Shown here: positions 1-6,725 of the stretch, piece after piece
How the letters are laid out: every line of letters starts with the position of its first letter
Numbering within the stretch: the stretch's first letter is position 1
NCBI GenBank assembly: GCA_019239815.1
Contig: JAFAZL010000436.1
Span: 1 to 8,405 of the forward strand
Length of the DNA stretch: 8,405 bases
Direction: 5' to 3'
Source of the DNA: Acidobacteriota bacterium
Lineage (GTDB): Bacteria; Acidobacteriota; Terriglobia; Acidoferrales; UBA7541
Notes under the pieces: model-generated
Database searches by the model: none
What the model was told of the DNA's origin: nothing
What the model saw: the letters and a program-made list of their open reading frames with translations, nothing else
Made by a program: the position numbers and the translations under genes

Positions 1-1
1 C

Positions 2-505
2 GACAAGGAACTGGAATCCGTGAATTTGAACTGCACTGGCGTCGTTCACCTGGCGAAGTATGTTGTGCAACACATGACGGCAAAAAACTCGGGACGGATT
101 TTATTCACAGCGTCGATTGCAGGCGAAATGGTAGCCCCCCGCCAGGCGGTCTATGCAGCGACTAAAGCATTCGATCTCTCACTGGCTCACAGTATTCGGT
201 ACGAGTTGCGGGATACCAATGTTTCCGTCACTGCGCTTCAACCGGGACCAACCGACACGGATTTCTTCCGACGCGCTGGTATGGGGAACACGCAAGTCGG
301 TTCTGAAGGAAAAAAAGAAAGCAGCCCGGAAGCTGTAGCTAAACAAGGCATCGACGCGCTATTTGACGGCAAAGATCACATCTATGCAGCCTCAATGAAA
401 ACAAAGGTTGAGGGAGCTTTGGCGGGTGTGGTGCCAGGCGATGTAAAGGGCGCTATGCACGAAAAAATGTCCAAGCCACAAACCGCCGATTCGAAGGACC
501 GTTGA
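2..505 (+). CDS. SDR-family NAD(P)-dependent oxidoreductase, 3' part only
   Basis: The reading frame is open from base 2, so the N-terminal cofactor-binding half lies outside the window. The GTG at 20 is internal: the codons before it (DKELESV) continue the usual SDR sequence. The visible part holds the catalytic half of a classical short-chain dehydrogenase. It has the N-x-x-G helix segment (NLNCTG), a strand ending in the catalytic serine (FTASIAG), the YxxxK active site (YAATK), and the PG turn followed by T (QPGPTDT) that contacts the cofactor. The long C-terminal tail and the spacing resemble the DltE/COG0300-like SDRs. These reduce or oxidise carbonyl/hydroxyl groups with NAD(P)H in the cytosol; the substrate is unknown. 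It ends with TGA, 62 bases before the SRPBCC gene, and is probably the first visible gene of that operon. The family call is secure; the substrate is not assignable. Confidence 0.93.
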   Translation, partial: DKELESVNLNCTGVVHLAKYVVQHMTAKNSGRILFTASIAGEMVAPRQAVYAATKAFDLSLAHSIRYELRDTNVSVTALQPGPTDTDFFRRAGMGNTQVGSEGKKESSPEAVAKQGIDALFDGKDHIYAASMKTKVEGALAGVVPGDVKGAMHEKMSKPQTADSKDR

Positions 506-555
506 AATGACTGTGAGAAAGGCACGTTTGCCGGAGGCGCAATGAAATCAATATT

Positions 556-560
556 GAGGG
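556..560 (+). promoter_or_regulatory. Shine-Dalgarno site for the SRPBCC gene
   Basis: GAGGG stands seven bases before the ATG at 568. It supports that start. Confidence 0.6.
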
Positions 561-567
561 TGAAAAC

Positions 568-1233
568 ATGTCGGATGCGTTGAGAGAAAAACCGAACCCG
601 GAGCCGTTGCCTCTCTTGGCCAGCGCGGGGGTTGTTGTAGACGGGAAATACGTCCCGCCACCGGAGGATAGTGACGGCAGAAGCTGGGTTCGGACAACGG
701 CGGTTATAAAGGCTGATCCACAAACGCTCTTTCTCATGTGGAGCGACGTTGAGAATGTGCCCCAATGGCAAGAGCAAATCGTACAGGTCACCCGAACAGG
801 CCCGCGCACCTCGCATTGGACGATGCGGGCCGCAGATCGAACAATAGAATGGAATTCCGAAATCTTAGCAGCAGTACCGGGCCGACGGCTCGCATGGCGC
901 ACTGTTGACGGCGACGTGATGCAGGCCGGCGAAGTCGTTTTCGAGCCGGCGCCCGGAAATCGTGGCACTCTCGTTACGCTGCTTCAGGAATTTCAAATTG
1001 GAAAACTAGCGAATGCGATCGCAAGCCTCGTGAGTCGCAATCCTAAGCAGACTGCGATCGAGAATTTGCGCCACTTCAAATCGCTGGCAGAAACGGGCGA
1101 AATTCCACGAACGCAGGGTCAGTCGCATGGCACGCGCGGAACAGTGGCGAGCACAAAGGAGTCGATGTACGGCGAACACATTCCGACGCCCCCTGGATCA
1201 AACTCGGCGGTGCATGCTGCGGGCGGTGAGTGA
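568..1233 (+). CDS. SRPBCC-fold protein (polyketide cyclase/dehydrase type)
   Basis: This 221-aa protein has a START-like/SRPBCC ligand-binding domain at about residues 42-172. The visible signature is an opening strand with '[10 protein letters not shown]', then '[11 protein letters not shown]', strands around '[17 protein letters not shown]' and 'GRRLAWRT', a '[18 protein letters not shown]' hairpin, and a long C-terminal helix ending in '[15 protein letters not shown]'. That is the order seen in the cyclase/dehydrase (COG5637-like) branch. Such domains form a hydrophobic cavity for lipids or small aromatic molecules; many members have no known reaction. The first 40 residues and the last 45 (Gly/Ser/Thr/Pro-rich) look disordered. 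No signal peptide or membrane segment is visible. The stop TGA at 1231-1233 shares its A with the ATG of the dehydrogenase, which implies translational coupling. In related gene clusters SRPBCC proteins commonly sit beside zinc dehydrogenases and stress genes, so a shared substrate is a reasonable but unproven inference. Confidence 0.88.
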   Translation: MSDALREKPNPEPLPLLASAGVVVDGKYVPPPEDSDGRSWVRTTAVIKADPQTLFLMWSDVENVPQWQEQIVQVTRTGPRTSHWTMRAADRTIEWNSEILAAVPGRRLAWRTVDGDVMQAGEVVFEPAPGNRGTLVTLLQEFQIGKLANAIASLVSRNPKQTAIENLRHFKSLAETGEIPRTQGQSHGTRGTVASTKESMYGEHIPTPPGSNSAVHAAGGE

Positions 1234-2414
1234 TGAGAGCTCTATGCTGGATGGGCAAAGGAAAGGTCGAAGTGCAGAGCGTTCCAGATCCTTCGATACT
1301 GAACCCTCACGACGCGATCATCCGAATCACGCGCACTGCAATCTGTGGCTCGGACCTCCACCTATACGATGGATTTATTCCCACAATGGAAGAGGGTGAC
1401 ATCCTCGGCCATGAGTTCATGGGAACGGTTGAGGACGTCGGCAAAGATGTCACGAATCTCCGGACCGGCGACCGCGTGGTTGTACCGTTCACGATCGCGT
1501 GCGGGAAGTGTGGATTCTGTGCGAAGAAGCTTTGGTCTCTGTGTGACAACACCAACCCGAATGCGCACCTGATGGAGACCGCCTACGGATACTCAGGATC
1601 CGGCCTGTTTGGATATTCGCACATGATGGGAGGTTATGCCGGCGGCCAGGCGCAATATGTGCGCGTGCCATTTGCAAATGTCGGGCCGCTGAAGATTGAG
1701 AGCGACCTGCCGGACGAGAAGGTGCTCTTTCTTACCGACATCTTTCCTACCGGGTATATGGCGGCTGAGAACGCCCAGATTCAAGAGAATGACACTGTTG
1801 CCGTTTGGGGCTGCGGACCTGTGGGCCAGTTCGCAATCGCGAGTGCGTTCATGCTCGGCGCGGCGCGTGTAATTGCGATCGATCGATTGCCCGAGCGCTT
1901 GGAGATGGCGCGATCCATCGGAGCGATCACCGTTGACTACTCGGAAGAGGATGTCAGCGTGTTAACCGCGCTAAAAGATTTGACGGGAGGAGTCGGGCCA
2001 GATTCATGCATCGACGCTGTCGGTCTCGAAGCCCACTCGAACCAGTTACAAGGAATTTACGACGTGGTCAAAACAGCACTCATGCTGGAGCAAGACCGGC
2101 CGAGCGTCCTTCGCCAGGCGATCCAGGCCGTGCGCAAGGGCGGAACGGTGTCGATTCCCGGTGTCTATGGCGGATTGCTCGACAAAGTACCATTCGGCGC
2201 CGCATTTGGCAAAGGCATCACGATGAAGATGGGGCAGACAAACATGCACAACTACATGAAGCCCCTGCTGGACCGCATCGAAAAGGGCCAGATCGATCCG
2301 AGTTACATCATCTCGCACCGGATCGGCTTGTATGAAGCGCCGGAGATGTACAAGATTTGGCGCGACAAGAAAGAGCGAGTGACGAAGATCGTCATCGACC
2401 CTTGGCTAACTTGA
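1233..2414 (+). CDS. Zinc-dependent alcohol dehydrogenase (formaldehyde dehydrogenase-like MDR)
   Basis: This 393-aa medium-chain dehydrogenase has an N-terminal GroES-like domain and a Rossmann domain. Visible catalytic-zinc ligands are C38 in 'CGSDLHLY', H60-E61 in 'GHEFMG', and probably D169 in 'TDIFPTG'. The structural zinc is bound by C90, C93, C96 and C104 (CGKCGFC, then SLC). The nucleotide-binding turn is GCGPVG at about 193-198, followed by 'VIAIDR', where the acidic residue suggests NAD preference. The long insertion after the structural zinc and the 'FPTGYMAAE' stretch match the glutathione-independent formaldehyde dehydrogenase/threonine dehydrogenase-like branch rather than classical ethanol dehydrogenases. 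I chose the ATG at 1233 over the GTG at 1230 because relatives begin 'MRALCW' and because it makes a TGATG junction with the upstream gene. It probably oxidises an alcohol or aldehyde in the cytosol; the true substrate is unknown. Confidence 0.95.
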   Translation: MRALCWMGKGKVEVQSVPDPSILNPHDAIIRITRTAICGSDLHLYDGFIPTMEEGDILGHEFMGTVEDVGKDVTNLRTGDRVVVPFTIACGKCGFCAKKLWSLCDNTNPNAHLMETAYGYSGSGLFGYSHMMGGYAGGQAQYVRVPFANVGPLKIESDLPDEKVLFLTDIFPTGYMAAENAQIQENDTVAVWGCGPVGQFAIASAFMLGAARVIAIDRLPERLEMARSIGAITVDYSEEDVSVLTALKDLTGGVGPDSCIDAVGLEAHSNQLQGIYDVVKTALMLEQDRPSVLRQAIQAVRKGGTVSIPGVYGGLLDKVPFGAAFGKGITMKMGQTNMHNYMKPLLDRIEKGQIDPSYIISHRIGLYEAPEMYKIWRDKKERVTKIVIDPWLT

Positions 2415-2911
2415 GGCTGGCCGTGATAACGCCACTCGCCCGATACCTCCATGACCACCTTGCCGGCGCAACGTATGCGCTGGACCTCCTGGATGGTCTA
2501 AAGGAAAATTATCGCGGGCAAGAACTCGGGGATTTTGCGCAGCATCTTTACGTCGAGATCGCCACAGATAAAAATACTCTACATGCGTTAGTAAGCCGGA
2601 TCGGCCCTGCTTCGGACCCGTTGAAGGATAGCGCGGCTTGGATCGCGGAAAAAGTCAGCCGATTCAAACTCTCACAAAGCGATGAAAACGGCCTTGGTTT
2701 GTTCGAGGCTCTGGAGTTTCTCGTCTTGGGAATTCACGGGAAATGCGAATTGTGGCGCGCGCTCGCCGAGGTTGCGGACCATCACGAATGTCTGGGCGGT
2801 ATGAACTTCACAGCTCTGATAAATCGGGCGCAAGAACAAGAACGGGCGGTGGAGACACGCCGCCTTTACGCTGCCCGAACAGTTTTCGGTGCTCGGGTCT
2901 CAGCAAGTTAG
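2411..2911 (+). CDS. Uncharacterised all-helical protein downstream of ADH
   Basis: This protein of about 166 aa is predicted by eye to be almost wholly helical. Its segments include '[19 protein letters not shown]', '[13 protein letters not shown]', '[13 protein letters not shown]', '[16 protein letters not shown]' and '[17 protein letters not shown]'. The His, Glu and Asp residues spread over the first helices (H14, H16 and E49 in 'YVEI') recall ferritin-like bundles, but I see no complete diiron motif. I recall similar unnamed proteins in acidobacteria and other soil bacteria, usually beside DUF892 or dehydrogenase genes; no function is known to me. The start is uncertain. The frame stays open back to an ATG at 2357 inside the dehydrogenase, but that stretch reads as shadow sequence ([13 protein letters not shown]). 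TTG at 2411 gives a TTGA overlap with the dehydrogenase stop and the N-terminus 'MRLAVITPL'. TTG at 2402 and GTG at 2423 are alternatives. No good Shine-Dalgarno site is present, so translation probably depends on coupling. Confidence 0.8.
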   Translation: MRLAVITPLARYLHDHLAGATYALDLLDGLKENYRGQELGDFAQHLYVEIATDKNTLHALVSRIGPASDPLKDSAAWIAEKVSRFKLSQSDENGLGLFEALEFLVLGIHGKCELWRALAEVADHHECLGGMNFTALINRAQEQERAVETRRLYAARTVFGARVSAS

Positions 2912-2926
2912 TCCAAAAGCGTCCTT

Positions 2927-2932
2927 AGGAGG
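2927..2932 (+). promoter_or_regulatory. Strong Shine-Dalgarno site for the membrane-anchored SDR
   Basis: A perfect AGGAGG stands five bases before the ATG at 2938 and fixes that start. It is the strongest ribosome-binding site in the operon, so this SDR may be translated more than its upstream neighbours. Confidence 0.85.
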
Positions 2933-2937
2933 CCGCG

Positions 2938-3960
2938 ATGCCGATGAATTGGAAACGCGCTGCAGCCGTAGTCGGAGGCGTTGCTGCCGTTGCCGCTGCC
3001 GCGAAAGCCTACCTCCGGGCCACGCGATGGATCAGTCTACGGAACAGAGTTGTTTTGATCGCGGGTGGGTCGCGTGGATTGGGACTGATTCTCGCGCGCG
3101 AGTTTGCCCGAGCTGGCGCTCGGGTCGCGATGTGCGCACGCAGTGAGCGCGAATTAGAACATGTGCGCGAAGAATTCGCAGACAACGGATGGCCGCTGGT
3201 GACGACCTTATGCGATGTGGGTGTTCGTGCTGATGTAGGGCGTGCCGTCGAGACCGTGCGCGAACAGCTCGGAGACATCGAGATCCTTGTCAACAACGCC
3301 GGAACGATGCTAGTGGGCCCTGCCGAGAATCAAGAACAAGAAGCGTTCGAAGATGCGATGCAGACTAATTTCTGGGGTCCTTATTACCTGACGAATGCTG
3401 TCCTGGGCTCGATGAAAGCGAACAGATTCGGTCGAGTTGTGAACATCACGTCGATCGGCGGAAAGGTCGCTTTTCCGCATCTCCTCCCCTATTCGGCGAG
3501 CAAGTTCGCTCTCGTCGGCTACAGTGAAGGTTTGCGAGTGGAGTTGGCTAAACACCGCGTTTTCGTGACGACCGTTTGTCCGGGCCTGATGCGGACGGGC
3601 AGCCCTAGGAACGCGTTCTTCACGGGTCAGACCGAAAAGGAGTATGCATGGTTCACCATAAGCGACTCCCTCCCAGGCGCGTCCATTTCAGCACGAAGCG
3701 CCGCCCGCAAGGTCATCAATGCATGTATCCATGGAGACGCAGAGATTCACCTCGGCATAAGCGCAAAGCTCGGTGCGATGGTTCAAGGATGTGCACCAGG
3801 GGCGACGGCCGAACTGCTTTCGCTTGTTGATCAAATGTTGCCTGACGCGTTGCCTCGCATGGCAGAAACCAAGAAAGGTTCCGAGAGCGAATCAGAAGCA
3901 ACCGCGAATCCTGTCACGCTCCTAACACGTGAAGCTGAAATCGCGAATAACCAGCTTTAG
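2938..3960 (+). CDS. SDR-family oxidoreductase with hydrophobic N-terminal segment
   Basis: This 340-aa classical SDR is longer than the usual 250 because of both ends. Residues 8-24 (AAAVVGGVAAVAAAAKA) form an Ala/Val-rich hydrophobic stretch after two basic residues, a possible membrane anchor or uncleaved signal. The SDR core starts near 35. Its cofactor motif is AGGSRGLG at 42-49 (A in place of the usual T). It has 'CDV' at 92-94, NNAG at 119-122, catalytic S172 in 'NITSIGG', YSASK with Y185 and K189, and the 'CPG' turn at 214-216 followed by 'MRTG'. The R in GGSRGLG and 'ARSERE' after the second strand suggest NADPH preference. The C-terminal 100 residues carry 'SARSAARKVINACIHGDAEIHLG', typical of the COG0300 branch, then an acidic/Ser-rich tail. 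It lies 26 bases after the helical protein and is the last clear gene of the run. The substrate is unknown; a lipophilic one would fit an anchor. Confidence 0.93.
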   Translation: MPMNWKRAAAVVGGVAAVAAAAKAYLRATRWISLRNRVVLIAGGSRGLGLILAREFARAGARVAMCARSERELEHVREEFADNGWPLVTTLCDVGVRADVGRAVETVREQLGDIEILVNNAGTMLVGPAENQEQEAFEDAMQTNFWGPYYLTNAVLGSMKANRFGRVVNITSIGGKVAFPHLLPYSASKFALVGYSEGLRVELAKHRVFVTTVCPGLMRTGSPRNAFFTGQTEKEYAWFTISDSLPGASISARSAARKVINACIHGDAEIHLGISAKLGAMVQGCAPGATAELLSLVDQMLPDALPRMAETKKGSESESEATANPVTLLTREAEIANNQL

Positions 3961-4504
3961 AAACTCGCCATCGCCGTACCCTTGGTGGCAAAGGAGAATT
4001 ATCTTCTATCGTCGAGGATTGAACCATGCATTCTGAGGTCTAAGAAATTCATCGGACATACCGTCGATTGTGCTCACAGAACGTTGTTCTTATCGAGGGG
4101 AAGGCCTCTATTGGATGCTGTGGCATCATGGCGTCTCGGCTCTCACCTACCTCGCGCAAGTAAATGCGATGGCTATATTCTTTGCAAAAAAAACGCGGTG
4201 ATCATAAGCATGCCGCCGACTCCGAACACCATACGATAGAGGAGACCGGCCACCCCGAAGCTGCCTCTACTCAGTAGTCCTTGAAATTATCGGTGCGTCA
4301 CCACGCCTCGTGGAAGACTTAGCTCAACTGATTCGACGCATGAACGGTCAAAAGTCGGTCCTGATTCTAGTAAACACGCGGTATCGCTACGGTGAGGAGA
4401 AGCTAACCGGTGGATATAAGCTTAGAAATATTCTCCAACTACAGGTTCCTACGTATGGAAGCGCATGACGGCGACTCGTACGCTGGTCTGGAGAGTGGCT
4501 CAAC
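3961..4504 (+). other. Gene-poor stretch between the SDR and DUF892 genes
   Basis: About 540 bases have no gene I can support. Frames reading across it have no recognisable domain. One frame (4208-4468) is open for 86 codons and looks protein-like in its second half, but it lacks a convincing start codon or ribosome-binding site. There is a run of eight A at 4186-4193. A TATAAG at 4415-4420 could be a -10 element for the DUF892 gene, but no -35 stands at the right distance. No terminator is obvious after the SDR stop. The stretch may hold decayed coding sequence plus the DUF892 promoter and leader. Confidence 0.4.
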
Positions 4505-4510
4505 GGAGGG
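4505..4510 (+). promoter_or_regulatory. Shine-Dalgarno site for the DUF892 gene
   Basis: GGAGGG ends three bases before the ATG at 4514. It is strong and confirms that start. Confidence 0.75.
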
Positions 4511-4513
4511 AAC

Positions 4514-5053
4514 ATGCCTGAACTTGCTACGATTAAGGATTTGTTGGAAGAAGAAATCAAAGACTTGTATTCCGCAGAGAAGCAACTCACCAAAGCACTA
4601 CCAAAGATGGCGAAAGGCTCGAACAACGAAGAACTCGGCGCCGCGTTTGAGTCCCATCTGAAGGAAACCGAAAATCAACTGAAGCGGCTTGAGCAGGTAG
4701 CTGGACTCTTGGGTACCGAGCCCACAGGCAAGAAGTGCCATGGCATGGAGGGCCTGATCGAAGAAGGCAGCGAAGCGTTGGATGAAGATGGCGATGAAAA
4801 TGTTCTTGACCTCGGTATCGCTGGAGCCGCTTCTCGCGTTGAGCACTACGAGATGGCCGGTTACATGGCAGCAATCGCGCTCGCCGAACAACTCGGACAA
4901 TCCCAAGTCGTTAAGCTACTCAACGAATCCTTGAAAGAGGAACAAGCTGCCGACGCTAAGGTGCGAAGCATCGCTCAAACAATCGGCAAGTCCGCGCCTG
5001 CAGAAGAGGCCGAAGAAGAAAAGAGCGGGAAGACAAAGAGAGCGAACGCCTAA
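4514..5053 (+). CDS. YciE/YciF-type ferritin-like stress protein (DUF892)
   Basis: This 179-aa protein opens with the family hallmark of DUF892, 'LLEEEIKDLYSAEKQL' (residues 10-25). It continues with 'LGAAFESHLKETENQLKRLE' (41-60), 'CHGMEGLIEEG' (75-85), 'AGAASRVEHYEMAGY' (103-117) and 'LLNESLKEEQAADAKV' (135-150). These are the four helices of a ferritin-like bundle. Candidate metal ligands are E15/E22, H48/E51, E110/E113 and E142/E143; I cannot say which of them bind metal. The family (E. coli YciE and YciF) is induced by osmotic and general stress, and the E. coli members belong to the sigma-S regulon. The molecular function is unproven. The tail from 161 on is highly charged (Glu/Lys-rich), unlike the compact core, and probably disordered. 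The gene has its own strong ribosome-binding site and a likely terminator, so it is probably a separate unit from the upstream operon. Confidence 0.95.
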   Translation: MPELATIKDLLEEEIKDLYSAEKQLTKALPKMAKGSNNEELGAAFESHLKETENQLKRLEQVAGLLGTEPTGKKCHGMEGLIEEGSEALDEDGDENVLDLGIAGAASRVEHYEMAGYMAAIALAEQLGQSQVVKLLNESLKEEQAADAKVRSIAQTIGKSAPAEEAEEEKSGKTKRANA

Positions 5054-5110
5054 CTTGGTTGCTTGCGTCTGTGTTGAGGCGTAACCTTGCTGAGCACAGA
5101 GTTCTAAGAT

Positions 5111-5145
5111 GGCGGTGGAGGTCCCCAGGCTGAAGCCGCCTTTTT
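5111..5145 (+). terminator. Probable intrinsic terminator after DUF892 gene
   Basis: GGCGG at 5111-5115 can pair with CCGCC at 5136-5140, followed at once by TTTTT. A smaller GGC-TGAA-GCC hairpin at 5128-5137 lies inside the loop. The T tract is on the + strand side only, so it would serve the DUF892 gene and not the converging minus-strand gene. The outer stem is only five pairs with a large loop, so efficiency is uncertain. Confidence 0.5.
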
Positions 5146-5152
5146 CTTTGAC

Positions 5153-5416
5153 CTAACTGGGTAGCGCGACTGTCAAAACATATTCGTCTTTGTGAAGTCC
5201 CGCAATGCAGTCTTCCTCGATCAGTTTCAATAGTTGCTCAATGTGCGTCGGATTATTCTTATCTTCGCGATTCACAAGAACGACAGCAAATCCCAGAGAA
5301 CACTTCGCGCAATTGATAGGCCGGGTCTCACCGCCTGAGGTTCTGGCTGATTCGAAATACCGATCCAACTTCTCCATCGCGATGTGTTCGTGAAACGCGA
5401 GCGCAACGATTGGCAT
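5153..5416 (-). CDS. Small uncharacterised CxxC protein
   Basis: This protein of about 87 aa begins 'MPIVALAFHEHIAMEKL' and contains a single CAKC motif at residues 36-39, then 'GFAVVLVNREDKNN' and a helix 'IEQLLKLIEEDC'. The frame is open up to 5629. The upstream 71 codons are Arg/Ser/Pro-rich and look like antisense shadow, while composition turns protein-like exactly at this ATG. An AAGGTGG stands just before it, close but usable. One CxxC plus C70 and H10/H12 could bind a metal or form a redox pair, but half a zinc ribbon is all that can be seen. I recall similar unnamed proteins in acidobacteria; no function is known to me. It converges on the DUF892 gene and has about 410 bases of gene-poor DNA upstream. 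Confidence 0.68.
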   Translation of the reverse strand: MPIVALAFHEHIAMEKLDRYFESARTSGGETRPINCAKCSLGFAVVLVNREDKNNPTHIEQLLKLIEEDCIAGLHKDEYVLTVALPS

Positions 5417-5826
5417 GTCCACCTTGGGAAGGCGGGTAGAGCTGGTTGGAGGGATTGTACCTCGGACTTCACCGCTGGTTGAGCGGCTGCGGGGACGGGA
5501 GAGTTGCCGTCGCTTGAGGAAGTTCTGGGTGCAATCGCCGAGATGCGGGAGATGTACGCGGCCAAAATTCGGGATGCTCGCCGGCCGCGCAGCCGAGTAA
5601 GGGTCGCTCACTGAATTTCCCGTCAGCAACTACAGTGTTCTACCGGTGTTCGAACCGGGCGCCCGCTAATACATTGCACGCAACTTCCGTCGTGGCGGGG
5701 TTTGCTATGAAAGCGTTCGCACGTCTTTTGTGCTGGTTTTTCGAAGCGTTTTTTCCGGTCATTCGCTAGTCCACGTTAACTGCCTTTTGCCCCTTGTGAT
5801 GGCGAACGAACGGGCCCTACACACAC
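5417..5826. other. Gene-poor stretch between the CxxC gene and the broken kinase
   Basis: About 410 bases hold no confident gene. A short + frame at 5504-5614 (TTG start, 36 codons) reads like a helix, 'SLEEVLGAIAEMREMYAAKI', and may be a gene remnant. An inverted repeat lies at 5643-5664. The sequence AAGCGTT occurs twice in the 5705-5760 part, near T-rich tracts. The promoter of the minus-strand CxxC gene should lie in the first part, but I see no clear -35/-10 pair. Confidence 0.4.
5643..5664. repeat. Overlapping inverted repeats
   Basis: CCGGT (5643-5647) and ACCGG (5654-5658) can pair around a six-base loop. The palindrome GGGCGCCC at 5657-5664 overlaps the right arm. No T tract follows on either strand, so this is not an ordinary terminator. 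It may be a protein-binding site or chance. Confidence 0.35.
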
Positions 5827-6612
5827 CTAGCTCGCAACCAGAGGAACATGCGCTTCCACGAGTGTTCCAGGCTCCGCACGCGCTACTGTTAGCTCCCCGC
5901 CGAACTGCCGGATTCTTTCTCGCATACCCGTGATCCCGACTCCCAACTTGCCGGTTGCACGGTGCAGGGTCGGCCCGAGAGGTATTCCCTTACCAAAATC
6001 GCGAATACGGACGGCAACTTCGTCGGACTTTTGTTCTATCTCCACCCGAGCACTTGCGCTACCCGAGTGACGAAGTACATTCACGAGCGCTTCCTGAACC
6101 ACGCGGAAGATCGCAGTCTCGACATCAGGTGACAGGCGCTGGAAGTTTTCTGGACTAACCGTAAGTGAAATTTGAAGCTTGCTTCTTTTCGAAAGGCCTT
6201 CAACGAACCAATAAAGTGCCGAGCGGAGGCCGGTCTCTTCAAGAAGCGGACGGTGAAGAAGATACGATAAATTGCGAACCCATTCGAGGATATCGCCTGC
6301 GACCTTGTCGACCTCCATATGGCCACCGGCATCCAAGTCCATTTTTAGCGCACTAATCTGTTGAGCTAAGTCGTCATGCAATTCCCGCGCTATGCGCCGC
6401 CGCTCCTCGTCTTGGCTCTGTTAAAGTTGGGAGGACAACTTCTGCAATTCCAAAGTGCGAAGCTCCACAATACGTTGACTCTCATCAAGCTGTGCGACCC
6501 GCTTTCGCAGTTCTTTGTTCAAGTCACGAATTCGGTCTTCCGATTGCCGGCGAGAAGTCAAATCCTGCGTGACTTTGGCGAAGCCGTACAGACAGCTAAC
6601 ACCTAGCACCAT
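5827..6612 (-). pseudogene. NarL/UhpB-type histidine kinase, split by an in-frame stop and missing its PAS domain
   Basis: Read on the minus strand, the gene has two parts in the same frame. The first (6612-6424) starts 'MVLGVSCLYGFAKVTQDLT', where 'GFAKVTQDLT' is the usual last strand of a PAS domain. It runs on as a coiled coil, 'EDRIRDLNKELRKRVAQLDE' to 'LELQKLSSQL'. A TAA at 6423-6421 follows, where relatives read a Leu codon ('QLL..QDEERRR'). After the stop the same frame gives 'QSQDEERRRIARELHDDLAQ', the HisKA_3 H-box with its phospho-acceptor His. The ATPase domain follows: N-box 'VVQEALVNVLRHS', 'DFGKGIP', and 'LGVGITGMRERI' up to 'HVPLVAS'. The ATPase domain shows no damage. A full kinase would have one or more PAS or other sensor domains before 'GFAKV'; here the frame meets a stop at 6625-6627, so the sensor is gone. 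No response regulator is adjacent. A TTG at 6381 could restart translation, but it would exclude the Arg-rich start of the H-box. A sequencing error cannot be excluded for the TAA, but it would not explain the missing PAS domain. Confidence 0.83.
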
Positions 6613-6725
6613 GCGAGCCTTCAGTTACGTTGAAGATCGATTTGATACGCAATCCCATTGGATGTGGCTCGTCGCTAACTTCCACCCTAGTTGTTCCAAA
6701 TCATATGCAGCGCTATGATGCCGCG

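Noticed and set aside
507..545. Twelve-codon frame (MTVRKARLPEAQ) between the first SDR and the SRPBCC gene
   Set aside because: It is too short to judge, with no clear ribosome-binding site. A second tiny frame overlaps its stop, so chance is likely.
453..968. Long minus-strand frames opposite the SDR/SRPBCC genes (also 382-816)
   Set aside because: They lie across well-supported + genes and give Ser/Arg/Pro-rich sequence with no domain.
2357..2410. N-terminal extension of the helical protein to the ATG at 2357
   Set aside because: The extension lies inside the dehydrogenase coding end and reads as a shadow of its Lys/Arg-rich codons. Homologues as I recall them begin close to 'LRLAVI'.
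3982..4239. 85-codon + frame after the SDR
   Set aside because: The amino-acid make-up is random-looking, with no domain or partner. The purine-rich AAGGAG nearby lies after its ATG rather than before it.
4410..4661. 83-codon + frame overlapping the DUF892 start
   Set aside because: Its second half is an out-of-frame reading of the secure DUF892 gene.
5417..5629. N-terminal extension of the CxxC protein to 5629
   Set aside because: It is Arg/Ser/Pro-rich without structure, and a ribosome-binding site and a change in composition mark the internal ATG at 5416.
5643..5664. tRNA T-loop-like TTCGAAC (5649-5655)
   Set aside because: The flanking bases do not form a five-pair T stem with G53-C61 on either strand, and no acceptor or anticodon arm is present.
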